A DNA stretch of 64,000 nt, from positions 806,001 to 870,000 of the forward strand of contig NZ_OZ240671.1 in the NCBI RefSeq assembly GCF_965198575.1, read 5' to 3'. This document shows, in pieces, positions 11,314 through 20,104 of this stretch (position 1 is the first letter of the stretch; every line of letters begins with the position of its first letter). The position numbers and the translations under genes are program-made. The notes below the pieces were generated by a model that was given only the letters and a program-made list of their open reading frames with translations, made no database searches and was not told where the DNA came from. Source of the stretch: Lichenicola sp965198575. GTDB lineage: Bacteria > Pseudomonadota > Alphaproteobacteria > Acetobacterales > Acetobacteraceae.

Positions 11314-11745
11314 TCAGGCCTTCGCGGGCTCGAACGAGAGCGAGACGCCGTTCATGCAGTAGCGGTCGCCGGTCGGGTTCGGTCCGTCCGGAAACACGTG
11401 GCCGAGGTGGCTCTTGCACTTGGCACAATGCGCCTCGACGCGGCGCATGCCGTGGCTGGTGTCCACCGAGTTTTCCACCGCGCCTTCGAGCGGGGCAAAG
11501 AAGCTCGGCCAGCCGCTGCCGCTCTCGTACTTCGTGGCCGAGCTGAACAGCGGCGTGTCGCAGACGGCGCAGTGGAACAGCCCGTCGCGCTTCTCGTAGT
11601 TCAACGGGCTGGTGCCGGCGCGCTCGGTGCCATGCTCGCGCAGCACATAGAACTGCTCCGGCGTCAGGCGCTGCCGCAGCGTCTCGTCGTCGAAAACTTC
11701 GGTCGGGCTGGACGTGTCGGATGCGGGCTTGGCGGTGCTGCTCAT
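11314..11745 (-). CDS. msrB: Peptide-methionine (R)-S-oxide reductase MsrB
   Basis: MsrB reduces the R form of methionine sulfoxide in oxidised proteins. The 143-residue protein has both zinc-binding Cys pairs (CAVC near residue 60, CAKC near 108), the substrate-site motif GSGWPSFF and the catalytic cysteine in DRYCMNGVSLSF near the C terminus. ATG 11745 is supported by GAGGAACC seven nt upstream. No signal peptide is present, so it should be cytoplasmic. It faces a small stress-type gene across 111 bp. The catalytic set is complete. Confidence 0.95.
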   Translation of the reverse strand: MSSTAKPASDTSSPTEVFDDETLRQRLTPEQFYVLREHGTERAGTSPLNYEKRDGLFHCAVCDTPLFSSATKYESGSGWPSFFAPLEGAVENSVDTSHGMRRVEAHCAKCKSHLGHVFPDGPNPTGDRYCMNGVSLSFEPAKA

Positions 11746-11856
11746 GATGGTTCCTCGAAGCGTCGTTTCGCACCTGCAAATTGGGCGTCGCGGCGATCCG
11801 CGCAACCCGGCAGCGGCGGCTGCGCTGTCCTGTACGTGACGCTCTGGGAGACGATG

Positions 11857-12030
11857 ATGGACGACGACGACAGCAAGACCGTTCCACCCGAGACCGGGAC
11901 GGCCGAAACGGCGCAAGGCGTGCCGGTGCACCACAAGGTCCGCGAGGAGAAGGTCGACGACGCCGTCGAGGACACCTTCCCGGCCAGCGACCCGCCGTCC
12001 GTCGGAGGCAGCACCGGCCCCAACGACTGA
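11857..12030 (+). CDS. Small acidic protein with DTFPASDPPS motif
   Basis: A 57-residue highly acidic protein. The start is MDDDDSKTVP, with GGGAG 6 nt upstream of ATG 11857; ATG 11854 is also possible but too close. The C-terminal half carries VEDTFPASDPPS, a motif I associate with short uncharacterised proteins of alphaproteobacteria. The whole chain is polar, so it is probably cytoplasmic and partly disordered. It is divergent from msrB and 114 nt upstream of gpmI on the same strand. Function is unknown; a stress role is only a guess from its neighbour msrB. Confidence 0.75.
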   Translation: MDDDDSKTVPPETGTAETAQGVPVHHKVREEKVDDAVEDTFPASDPPSVGGSTGPND

Positions 12031-12144
12031 TCCGGGTCGGTTCGCAGCCTGGAGGTTTGGTGGCACACTTGGGGTCAGGTCGCGGGCGTCGTGCCCGGAC
12101 CGGCCCCGGCCTGATTGCCCGGGCCACACTGCCAGGAGAGTGCC

Positions 12145-13701
12145 ATGCTGCCGCCAGACCCCACCGCCATGGCGCCTCGACCGGTCATGCTGGTGATCCT
12201 CGACGGGTTCGGCTGGCGCGAGGACAGCACCGAGAACGCCGTCGCACAGGCCAATACGCCGACCTTCGACCGCCTCTGGAGCCACGGACCGCGCGCCTTC
12301 CTGCGCACCTGCGGTTACGACGTCGGACTGCCTCAGGGCCAGATGGGCAACTCCGAGGTCGGCCACCTCAATATCGGCGCCGGCCGCGTGGTGATGCAGG
12401 AGTTGCCGCGCATCACCGCCGCAGCCGAGGACGGGTCACTGGCCCACCTGCCGGGGCTGCAGTCCCTGATCACGTCGCTGCGGGCGTCGGGCGGCACGGC
12501 TCACCTCATGGGCCTGGTTTCGCCCGGAGGCGTGCACGCCCACCAGGACCATGCCGCGGCACTCGCCCACATCCTGGTGCAGGCCGGCGTTCCTGTGGCG
12601 TTCCACATCTTCACCGACGGGCGCGACACCCCGCCACAATCCGCTCGCGAATACGTTGCCGCCCTCCGCCACGCCCTGCCGCCACAGGTTCAGCTCGCCA
12701 CCATCTCGGGCCGCTACTACGCGATGGACCGGGACCGGCGCTGGGAGCGGGTGCAGCTTGCCTACAACGCGATCGTGTCGGCGCACGGCCCGCGCGAGCA
12801 GGACCCCGACACGGTGCTAGAGGCCGCCTACGCCGCCGGCATCACCGACGAGTTCGTGTTGCCGACGGTGCTGCACGGCTTCGACGGCATCCAGGACGGC
12901 GACGGCATCGTGTCGTTCAACTTCCGCGCCGACCGCATCCGCCAGCTGCTGAACGCCATCCTCGACACCGACTTCACCGGGTTCGAGCGCCCCAGGCCGC
13001 CGAAGATCTGCGGCGTCGTCGCCATGACCCGCTACAGCGACGACCTGGCCGACCGCCTCATGGTGCTGTTCCCGCCGCAGAGCCTGGACGACCTGCTCGG
13101 CGAGGTGGTGTCGCGCGCCGGCCGGCGGCAGCTGCGCATGGCGGAAACCGAGAAATTCCCACACGTCACCTACTTCCTGAATGGCGGCCGCGAGGCGCTG
13201 CTGCCGGGCGAGGACCGCATCATGGTACCCTCGCCCAAGGTCGCGACCTACGACCTGCAGCCGGAAATGTCGGCGCCGGAGCTGACCGACAAGGCGGTGG
13301 CAGCCATCGCATCCGGCACCTACGACCTGATCGTGCTGAACTACGCCAACCCCGACATGGTCGGGCATACGGGTGACCTGAAGGCGGCGATCAAGGCGGT
13401 GGAGACCGTCGATACCGGGCTGGGCCGGCTGGTGGCTGCCGTCGAGGCGCAGGGTGGCGTGCTGCTGGCCACCGCCGATCATGGCAACTGCGAGATGATG
13501 CGCGATCCCACCACCGGCGAGCCGCACACCGCGCACACCCTGAACGTGGTCCCGCTGGTGCTGACCGGCCAGCATGCGTTGCCGCATAATGCGCGCCTGG
13601 CGGATGGCCGTCTCGCCGACCTGGCGCCGACGCTGCTGGCGCTGATGGGGCTGGAGCAGCCGGTGTTGATGACCGGGCGCTCGCTGCTCGACGGCGGCTG
13701 A
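12145..13701 (+). CDS. gpmI: Phosphoglycerate mutase, cofactor-independent
   Basis: GpmI interconverts 3- and 2-phosphoglycerate in glycolysis and gluconeogenesis using two metal ions. The catalytic serine lies in QMGNSEVGHLNIGAGR near residue 70 and the metal ligands include LVILDGFGWR near the start, NYANPDMVGHTGD and TADHGNCE toward the end. The length of 518 residues is typical. I choose ATG 12145 with AGGAGAG upstream; ATG 12169 is a weaker alternative. It opens the conserved order gpmI, envC-like, ctpA, yibQ-like, rppH, with only 39 nt before the next gene, so an operon is likely. Confidence 0.96.
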   Translation: MLPPDPTAMAPRPVMLVILDGFGWREDSTENAVAQANTPTFDRLWSHGPRAFLRTCGYDVGLPQGQMGNSEVGHLNIGAGRVVMQELPRITAAAEDGSLAHLPGLQSLITSLRASGGTAHLMGLVSPGGVHAHQDHAAALAHILVQAGVPVAFHIFTDGRDTPPQSAREYVAALRHALPPQVQLATISGRYYAMDRDRRWERVQLAYNAIVSAHGPREQDPDTVLEAAYAAGITDEFVLPTVLHGFDGIQDGDGIVSFNFRADRIRQLLNAILDTDFTGFERPRPPKICGVVAMTRYSDDLADRLMVLFPPQSLDDLLGEVVSRAGRRQLRMAETEKFPHVTYFLNGGREALLPGEDRIMVPSPKVATYDLQPEMSAPELTDKAVAAIASGTYDLIVLNYANPDMVGHTGDLKAAIKAVETVDTGLGRLVAAVEAQGGVLLATADHGNCEMMRDPTTGEPHTAHTLNVVPLVLTGQHALPHNARLADGRLADLAPTLLALMGLEQPVLMTGRSLLDGG

Positions 13702-13740
13702 ACCCAGGTCCCAGGGCTAACTCCTCATCACGCCTCGGCA

Positions 13741-15150
13741 ATGCGCGTCGCACGGCTGGTCCGGGTCTGCTGCCTGCTCATGACCATGCTGCCACTCGGT
13801 GCCGTGCCGGCGTTCCCTGCACATGCGCCGCAGGACCATCCGGGCCGATCCGTTCGCCCCCGGGTGGGCAGGCCTCCCCAGCCCCTCGGGGATCATGCCG
13901 CGACGACCGCCCGCCTGCAGCAGCAGCGCCGGCTCCTTGCGACCCAGCGACTCGCGGCTCGGGCAATCGCGGCGGCGGCGGCGAACCAGCTGGCGGCGGC
14001 GAGGCTGCGTGCCGAGCAGGATCGTGCCCGCGCGCGTGCCTTGTCGGCGGCGACGGTGCAGGCGGCGAGCCGGGTGCAGCAGACCGAGCGCAACGCAGCC
14101 GATGCCGGAGACCGCGTCCACGCCCTCGACGCCCAGGCCGACGTCGCACGTCGGGCCTTGGCGGCCGATGCGGCGGCGCTGGCTCCATTGCTGCCGGTGA
14201 TCGAGCGGCTGTCGCTGTATCCGTCGGAAACGCTGCTGGCCGCACCTGTCGGGCCGGATGACGCCCTGACCGGGCTGATGGTCCTGCGCGGCCTCGGGGT
14301 GGAGCTCGAGCGCCGCGCCCGGAGCCTGCGCGACGAGCAGGCCAGGCTGGCAGCCCTCGGCGTGCAGCTCGATGATGAGCAGGCGCGGCTGTCGGCGCTG
14401 CAGCAGCACCAGGCCGAGCAGCAGGCCCAGGTGGCTGCCCGGGCACAGGCGGCGCAGGCGGTGCAGCTGGCCTCGCGGGCGGCGGCGGACCAGGCGGCAC
14501 GCACGGCCGCCGACGCCGCGGCACGCGCCACCACCCTCGGCGACGCGGTCGCACGCATCGAGGCGGCCGAGGCAGCGGCGGAGGCACGCTTCCAGCAGCA
14601 GGCGTCGGCGGCCGAGGCTGCGCGACGCCCCGACGATGCCAGGCGGGCACGTGACGATGCGGCAAGCCTGGCGGTGCCTGCGGGACCGGGCCTGGCCCCG
14701 GCCGGCAGCGCGTCCGGCAGCGCGTCTGGCAGCGCGTCTGGCAGCAAGGCGGAAAACACCTCGCCGGGAAACGCCCCCGGGACCGCGCCGGTCGCCGGGC
14801 GCTTGGTGCAGTCGTTCGGGGCACGCACGGATGCCGGGCCGGCCACCGGCGTCACCTACGCGCCGGCCGCCCTGGCCACGGTGACGGCGCCGTGCTCCGG
14901 CCGGATCGACTTCGCCGGGCCGTTCCGCTCCTACGGCCACATGCTGATCCTGGATTGCGGCCACGAGTATCGCTTCGTGCTGGCCGGCCTCGACCGGCTC
15001 GACGTGGCGATCGGCCAGACCCTTGCCCGTGGTGCCGCGGTCGGTCGGATGCCCGCCTCCGGTGTCACCGGGGGTGCCGCGCTGTATGTGCAGCTGCGAC
15101 ACGGCGACGCGACGATCGATCCCGCGCGGTTTTTGCTGGGGACACGTTAA
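13741..15150 (+). CDS. EnvC-like murein hydrolase activator (coiled coil plus LytM domain)
   Basis: A 469-residue exported protein. A signal peptide (about residues 1-28) is followed by a long alanine/arginine/glutamine-rich coiled coil (55-310), a Gly-Ser-Ala linker and a C-terminal LytM/M23 domain (350-469). The LytM domain contains AGPFRSYGHMLILDCGH and AGLDRLDVAIGQ but lacks the HxH zinc ligands: the usual position reads LYVQLR. It is therefore probably an activator of amidases in septum splitting, like E. coli EnvC, not a peptidase. The start ATG gives an Arg-rich signal. It lies between gpmI and ctpA, a standard alphaproteobacterial order. Confidence 0.85.
   Translation: MRVARLVRVCCLLMTMLPLGAVPAFPAHAPQDHPGRSVRPRVGRPPQPLGDHAATTARLQQQRRLLATQRLAARAIAAAAANQLAAARLRAEQDRARARALSAATVQAASRVQQTERNAADAGDRVHALDAQADVARRALAADAAALAPLLPVIERLSLYPSETLLAAPVGPDDALTGLMVLRGLGVELERRARSLRDEQARLAALGVQLDDEQARLSALQQHQAEQQAQVAARAQAAQAVQLASRAAADQAARTAADAAARATTLGDAVARIEAAEAAAEARFQQQASAAEAARRPDDARRARDDAASLAVPAGPGLAPAGSASGSASGSASGSKAENTSPGNAPGTAPVAGRLVQSFGARTDAGPATGVTYAPAALATVTAPCSGRIDFAGPFRSYGHMLILDCGHEYRFVLAGLDRLDVAIGQTLARGAAVGRMPASGVTGGAALYVQLRHGDATIDPARFLLGTR
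14704..14745 (+). repeat. 12-bp tandem repeat in the EnvC-like gene
   Basis: Three and a half near-identical copies of GGCAGCGCGTCY encode the peptide GSAS repeated in frame. It forms the flexible linker between the coiled coil and the LytM domain. Copy number is probably variable by slippage without breaking the frame. Confidence 0.8.
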
Positions 15151-15327
15151 GTGTAATGTCATCGAAAGGTGCCAGAACGGCTGGTACCGCCACAATGGCG
15201 GCTTCCGTGAGCTTGCCTTGCAGGCTGTCCGCCCCCTTGTTCTCTCCACACCGGTCGGTCCCGGTTCACCGTACGGTTCCATCCATATCCCCGGTGCGTC
15301 CGTTGGCACCCCTGGAGACAGCACCGC

Positions 15328-16767
15328 ATGACGTTGCGAAATGGCCTGTTGCTCGGCACCGCCTTCCTGGTCGGCGTCGTTGCGGGCCCCGAGATCGGGC
15401 GGGTCGCACGCCACCAGGCGACCTTCGGCTCCGCCCTCGCCCAGGACGTGCAGCAGAATACCGCCGGCACCTCGGCCACGAGCGCCAGCGGCCACGCCGA
15501 GACGTACCGGCTGCTGACGCTGTTCGGCGACGTGTTCGAACGGGTGCGCGCCGACTACGTGCAGCCGGTCACCGATCGCGACCTGATCAACAACGCGCTG
15601 AACGGCATGCTGACCGGGCTCGACCCGCACAGCTCGTACATGACCGCCAAGCAGTTCGCCGACATGCAGGTGCAGACCTCGGGCCATTTCGGCGGCCTTG
15701 GGCTGGAGGTCACCTCCGACGCCGGGCTGATCAAGGTGATGACGCCGATGGACGGCACGCCGGCCTACCGCGCCGGCATGAAGACCGGCGACTACATCAT
15801 CTCGATCAACGGCAAGAGCCTGGACGGAATCGACCTGAACGACGCCGTCGACCGGATGCGCGGCGCGCCCGACACCAAGATCACGCTGACCATCAAGCGC
15901 CCCGGCAAGGACAAGCCGTACGACGTCACCATGACCCGCGAGATCATCCACATCCAGGTGATCCGCTCGGCGCTGTACGGCAAGGTCGCCTATATCCGCA
16001 TGGCCTCGTTCGACGAGGACACCGAAAGCGGCATGCGCGACGCCTTCGAAAAGATGAAGAAGCAGGCCGGCGGCAAGCTCGACGGCGTCATCCTCGACCT
16101 GCGCAACGATCCGGGCGGCCTGCTCGACCAGGCGGTGGCGGTGTGTGACGACTTCATCACCTCAGGCGAGGTGGTCTCCACCCGCGCCCGCCATCCCGAG
16201 GACAGCCAGCGCATGAACGCGCACGGCACCGACATCACCGACGGCCTGCCGCTGGTGGTGCTGACCAACGAGGGTTCGGCCTCGGCCAGCGAGATCGTCG
16301 CCGGCGCGCTGCAGGACCACCATCGGTCCATCACCCTCGGCACGCGATCGTTCGGCAAGGGCTCGGTGCAGACGGTGATCCCGCTGTCGGGCGACAACGG
16401 CGCCATCCGGCTGACCACGGCGCGCTACTACACGCCGTCCGGCCGCTCGATCCAGGGCCTCGGCATCACCCCCGACATCAAGGTGCGCGAGAGCCGCGAG
16501 GACGACAGCAAGTTCATGCTGCGCGAAGGCGATCTCGCCCACATCATCAAGAACGAGGGCGGCACGCAGACGCCGGCCGCGCCGCGCACCGACCTGCCGG
16601 CGATCGCCAAGTCGATCCCCGACGAGCCGCCTGCGAACTGGCCCACCTTCGATCCGACCAAACCCGGCACCGACTTCCAGCTGCAGCAAGGCCTGAAGGT
16701 GGTCAACGCGATGTCGGCAGGCCAAGCCGCGCCCGCCGCCAGCACCCAGCACGCCGGCTCCCCCTGA
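15328..16767 (+). CDS. ctpA: C-terminal processing protease, S41 family
   Basis: A periplasmic Ser/Lys protease of the Prc/CtpA family, which trims or degrades envelope proteins. In order: N-terminal signal or anchor segment (about 1-38), helical region, PDZ domain (about 95-180) with GGLGLEVTS, and the S41 core. The catalytic serine is in NEGSASASEIVAGAL and the lysine in SFGKGSVQTV; the RNDPGG motif is present. The C terminus is Pro/Ala-rich. It starts at ATG 15328 with GGAGA 9 nt upstream, after a 177-nt gap that holds only a short inverted repeat (CCGCC-ACAAT-GGCGG at 15187-15201). At 479 residues it is normal. Division and envelope roles fit the neighbours. Confidence 0.93.
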   Translation: MTLRNGLLLGTAFLVGVVAGPEIGRVARHQATFGSALAQDVQQNTAGTSATSASGHAETYRLLTLFGDVFERVRADYVQPVTDRDLINNALNGMLTGLDPHSSYMTAKQFADMQVQTSGHFGGLGLEVTSDAGLIKVMTPMDGTPAYRAGMKTGDYIISINGKSLDGIDLNDAVDRMRGAPDTKITLTIKRPGKDKPYDVTMTREIIHIQVIRSALYGKVAYIRMASFDEDTESGMRDAFEKMKKQAGGKLDGVILDLRNDPGGLLDQAVAVCDDFITSGEVVSTRARHPEDSQRMNAHGTDITDGLPLVVLTNEGSASASEIVAGALQDHHRSITLGTRSFGKGSVQTVIPLSGDNGAIRLTTARYYTPSGRSIQGLGITPDIKVRESREDDSKFMLREGDLAHIIKNEGGTQTPAAPRTDLPAIAKSIPDEPPANWPTFDPTKPGTDFQLQQGLKVVNAMSAGQAAPAASTQHAGSP

Positions 16768-16768
16768 C

Positions 16769-17911
16769 ATGCGTGCGGCCGGCATGCATCCGGCTGGTCG
16801 CGCGCTCATCGCCGGCTGGGCGACGCTGCTGCTGCTGAGCGGTGGTGGCGCCCTGCTGCTGCAGGAACTGGGCGCGCCCCATCCGCGGGCGCCAAAGGCG
16901 GTAATCGCCGGCAGTCAGCCCTTGCCGCCGAAATCCACGCAGGAACCGACCACTCCCGCTGCCGGCGTGGGGGCGACGCCCTTGCCCGCGGTCGCCTCGA
17001 TCCCGGTCGCGTTGGCCAAACCCGACCTTGCTCTGCTCGAGCCTGCGCCGGATTATCCCGACCGCATGCTGCCACGCATCGCCGACGACGGGCGCCGCCC
17101 CGCGCAGGTCTATGCCGCCCATCCGGGAGCGCCCCCGCATGGTCAGATCGTGGCGATCCTGATCGAGGGGCTGGGCCTGTCGGACGCGATCAGCCACACC
17201 GCGATCGACAGCCTGCCCGCCGCCATCTCGCTCGGCTTCTCACCCTACGCGGTGGCCTTCGATCATCCGCCCGGCCCGGTGCGCGACCAGTCCGGCGTGT
17301 CGACACTGGCCGAGGCCGCGCGGCTTGTCGGCCACGAGACCCTGCTGTCGCTGCCGATGGAACCCGCCGGCAGCCCGCTCGACGATGAGGGCCCGCAGGC
17401 GCTCAGCACCACCCTCGCCTTCGACCAGGACCGCCGCGCGCTGCAATGGACGCTGTCGCGGCTGCAGGGCTATGTCGGCGTGACCAACGCGCTGAGCGGC
17501 CTGCGCGGCGACCGGTTCGCCAATTCGGGTGCCTTCGGGATCGTCGCCGGGGCGCTGTCCTCGCGCGGACTGATCTATGTCGATGCCGGAACCGGTCCGC
17601 ATGCCGGTCCGGTGGTTCCGATGCCGGACTCGGTGCATGCCGACCTGACGCTCGACTCCGAGCCGGATGCCGCCGACATCGAGGCGCGGCTGTCCCGGCT
17701 GGAGCAACTCGCCGTGTCGCAAGGCAGCGCGCTCGGCATCGCCGGACCGCTCAGGCCGGTCACCATCGCGCGGCTGGCCGCCTGGAGCCGGCATCTCGGC
17801 GATCGCGGCATCACCCTGGTGCCGGTCACCGTGCTGCTCAGCTGGCGGCAGCACCGACCGGATGCCGCGGCGCCGAAAGCCATCCCCGTCACTGCCGGAA
17901 GCCCGTCATGA
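16769..17911 (+). CDS. Divergent polysaccharide deacetylase family protein (YibQ/DUF610)
   Basis: A 380-residue protein with an N-terminal membrane anchor (about residues 13-31), a Pro/Ala-rich spacer and a YibQ-type domain from about residue 125, opening GQIVAILIEGLGLSDA. The family is a divergent branch of polysaccharide deacetylases and is usually found beside envC and ctpA homologues, as here. Conserved landmarks are LGFSPYA, ETLLSLPMEP and a glycine-rich GITLVPVT near the end. I see no complete set of deacetylase metal ligands. It begins one base after the ctpA stop, and its TGA overlaps the rppH ATG (ATGA), so it is translationally tied to both. The substrate is unknown. Confidence 0.85.
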   Translation: MRAAGMHPAGRALIAGWATLLLLSGGGALLLQELGAPHPRAPKAVIAGSQPLPPKSTQEPTTPAAGVGATPLPAVASIPVALAKPDLALLEPAPDYPDRMLPRIADDGRRPAQVYAAHPGAPPHGQIVAILIEGLGLSDAISHTAIDSLPAAISLGFSPYAVAFDHPPGPVRDQSGVSTLAEAARLVGHETLLSLPMEPAGSPLDDEGPQALSTTLAFDQDRRALQWTLSRLQGYVGVTNALSGLRGDRFANSGAFGIVAGALSSRGLIYVDAGTGPHAGPVVPMPDSVHADLTLDSEPDAADIEARLSRLEQLAVSQGSALGIAGPLRPVTIARLAAWSRHLGDRGITLVPVTVLLSWRQHRPDAAAPKAIPVTAGSPS

Positions 17912-18417
17912 GCGACGCGTTCAGCCATCTCCCGTACCGCCCGAATGTCGGCGCGGCGCTGTTCAACCGCGACGGCCTGGTGCTGGTGGCGCGCCGGGCC
18001 GACCTGCCCAATGCCGAGGGTGCGCCGGGCGTCTGGCAGCTGCCGCAGGGTGGCATTGATGCCGACGAGGATCCGGCCGTGGCGGTGCTGCGCGAGCTCC
18101 GCGAGGAGGTCGGCACCGACAATGCGGAGATCCTCGGCTATCACCCGGACTGGCTGAGCTACGACCTGCCGCCGCATCTGCTCGGACGTGCGCTCGGCGG
18201 CCGGTATCGCGGCCAGCGGCAGCGCTGGTTCGCCCTGCGGTTCCTGGGCGAGGATAGCGAGATCCGCCTCGACCTGGATCCGCATCCGGAGTTCGACGCC
18301 TGGAAGTGGGCGCCGCTCGAGACCCTGCCGACGCTCGAGGTCGGCTTCAAGCAGGCCACCTACGCCATCCTGGCGGTCTCGTTCGCCCCTTACGCGATGC
18401 CGCTGCAGGGCTCGTGA
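17908..18417 (+). CDS. rppH: RNA pyrophosphohydrolase RppH (Nudix)
   Basis: RppH removes pyrophosphate from 5'-triphosphorylated mRNA, which triggers decay by RNase E. The Nudix box is complete: GG, then E seven positions on, and RELREEVG (residues 50-72). Other landmarks are YRPNVGAALFN near the start, GRYRGQRQRWFALRF in the middle, and the terminal PEFDAWKWAPLETLP. The start ATG overlaps the previous stop by four bases (ATGA). The length of 169 residues is typical. It closes the gpmI-to-rppH block; a six-base hairpin (CCCTGC-TAT-GCAGGG, 18506-18520) follows in the next intergenic region. Confidence 0.95.
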   Translation: MSDAFSHLPYRPNVGAALFNRDGLVLVARRADLPNAEGAPGVWQLPQGGIDADEDPAVAVLRELREEVGTDNAEILGYHPDWLSYDLPPHLLGRALGGRYRGQRQRWFALRFLGEDSEIRLDLDPHPEFDAWKWAPLETLPTLEVGFKQATYAILAVSFAPYAMPLQGS

Positions 18418-18549
18418 TCGTGCTGCGCCGCGTGTCCCCCCGGGCCCGGACCTTCCTCCTGAACGCCGGATAAAGCGTCGCCGGGCCCGCCCATCACGCC
18501 CGGCTCCCTGCTATGCAGGGGGCTGCGGGACACGAGCGGGAACAGCGTC

Positions 18550-19485
18550 ATGGATCTTCCGGATAGCCCGGCCAGGATCGGGGCAGCGACTGGCAGCGTC
18601 CGCCAGGGCGTCGTGCTGGCGTTCCTCGCCTTCGTCTTCTACTCGCTGAGCGATGCGTCGGTGAAGCTGCTGCGCGGGGCCCTGCCGCCGTTCGAGCTGG
18701 TGTTCCTGGGTGCGCTGCTGGGCGTTCTCGTGGTGCCGCTGGTCAAGCGGCCGGACGAGCGCTGGAGCGATCTGCTGCGGGCCAGCTCCCGCCTGATGTG
18801 GTGCCTGCGTGCGGTCGCCGCGGTGGCCAGCTCGGTGTTCTCGGTGATCGCCTTCACCCGGCTGTCGATGGCCGAGGCGATGGCGCTGCTGTTCCTGATG
18901 CCGGCCTTCGTGACCATCCTGTCGGTGCTGTTCCTGCACGAGGCGGTCGGCTGGCGACGCTGGTCGGCGGTGGTGACCGGCTTCGCGGGCGTGCTGATCG
19001 TGCTGCGGCCCGGGCTCGAGCCGTTCACCTTCGGCCACCTGTCGGCGATTCTGGGCGCATTCTCTGCGGCGGTGACCATCGTCATCCTGCGCAAGCTCGG
19101 GCCCACGGAGAAGCGCATCTCGCTGTACGGCGCCGGCCTGGTCGGGCCGATCGTGGCGAGCTTCGTCATCGCCAGCCCGCATCTGCTGCTGCCCACGCCA
19201 CGGCAGTGGCTGTTCGTGCTCGGCTATGGCGTGCTGGCGGCGTTCGCCAACGTGCTGCTGATGTTCGCCTCCGAGCGCGCGCCGGCAAGCCAGGTGGCCC
19301 CGCAGCAATACAGCCAGATGCTGTGGGCGATCGGTCTCGATGCGGCTTTGTTCGACATCGGCATCGATCTGCCGATGATCCTGGGCTCGCTGGTGATCAT
19401 CGGCTCCGGACTGTTCACCTTCGAGCGCGAGCGTGTACGCAAGCCGCGCTGGTGGAGCCGCGTCCTGCTGATCCGCACCCGATGA
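18550..19485 (+). CDS. EamA/DMT-family transporter
   Basis: A 311-residue inner-membrane protein with about ten predicted transmembrane helices and two EamA repeats (residues 20-150 and 165-295). The motif FLMPAFVTILSVLFLHE, common at the end of the first repeat, is present. Such DMT permeases export or import metabolites and drugs; the substrate cannot be read from the sequence. It starts at ATG 18550, 132 nt after rppH, so it may have its own promoter. It is followed by an uncharacterised membrane protein and a DUF421 gene on the same strand. Confidence 0.88.
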   Translation: MDLPDSPARIGAATGSVRQGVVLAFLAFVFYSLSDASVKLLRGALPPFELVFLGALLGVLVVPLVKRPDERWSDLLRASSRLMWCLRAVAAVASSVFSVIAFTRLSMAEAMALLFLMPAFVTILSVLFLHEAVGWRRWSAVVTGFAGVLIVLRPGLEPFTFGHLSAILGAFSAAVTIVILRKLGPTEKRISLYGAGLVGPIVASFVIASPHLLLPTPRQWLFVLGYGVLAAFANVLLMFASERAPASQVAPQQYSQMLWAIGLDAALFDIGIDLPMILGSLVIIGSGLFTFERERVRKPRWWSRVLLIRTR

Positions 19486-19551
19486 TGGCTTCCGTTACAG
19501 CCGTCACGGATCGTGACAGCAACCCGCTTCCGGTCGCGGTGTTGCAGCGCC

Positions 19552-20064
19552 ATGCAGGGTGCCGACAAGGTCAATGACGAACTCGAGGTCGGATACGACG
19601 AGACGTTCGAGAGGCGATGGAGCCATGCCGAACGAAGCGGCTACGTCGTCATGCTGGTCTTGGTGGCGGCGGGAATTGCCGGACTGTTCGGGCGCGGGCC
19701 ATTCAGCCACCGCACCGTAAGCTCGCCCGCCTCCGGCCTGGCGGTCGATTTCGAGCCGGTGGCGCGATCACAATGCGACACCCAGGTGACGTTCCATATC
19801 AAGAACGATACCGCCGCGACGACGATCGACCTGTTCCTGGACAACCACCTGGTCGAGCCGATGGGATTGCACCAGGTCCTGCCACAACCGGTGGTGTCGC
19901 AGACCGCGCCCGACGGCCTGCGCCTGAGCATCGCGGTGCCGGCCTACAGCCACGACACCGAGCTGCGCGTCATGCTCATGCCGGACGTGATCGGGCCGGT
20001 GCACATGGTCGCCCATCTGCAGGGACATCCGGTGCTGCGCTGGACGCAGTTCGTCGTGCCATGA
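19552..20064 (+). CDS. Hypothetical single-pass membrane protein
   Basis: A 170-residue protein with an acidic N-terminal tail (about 1-25), one transmembrane helix (about 30-50, VMLVLVAAGIAGLFG) and an extracytoplasmic beta-rich domain containing one cysteine (SQCDTQVTFHI). I recognise no family. I place the start at ATG 19552, giving MQGADKVNDELEVGYD; an in-frame ATG at 19513 adds an implausible Arg-rich tail. The ribosome-binding site is weak. It sits 40 nt upstream of the DUF421 gene, so co-expression is probable. The tail-anchor-plus-sandwich layout could suit an accessory subunit of the neighbour, which is only inference. Confidence 0.7.
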   Translation: MQGADKVNDELEVGYDETFERRWSHAERSGYVVMLVLVAAGIAGLFGRGPFSHRTVSSPASGLAVDFEPVARSQCDTQVTFHIKNDTAATTIDLFLDNHLVEPMGLHQVLPQPVVSQTAPDGLRLSIAVPAYSHDTELRVMLMPDVIGPVHMVAHLQGHPVLRWTQFVVP

Positions 20065-20104
20065 GGCCGGGTGCGATAAGGCCCTTTGCAAGAAGGCGGG
20101 GCCC

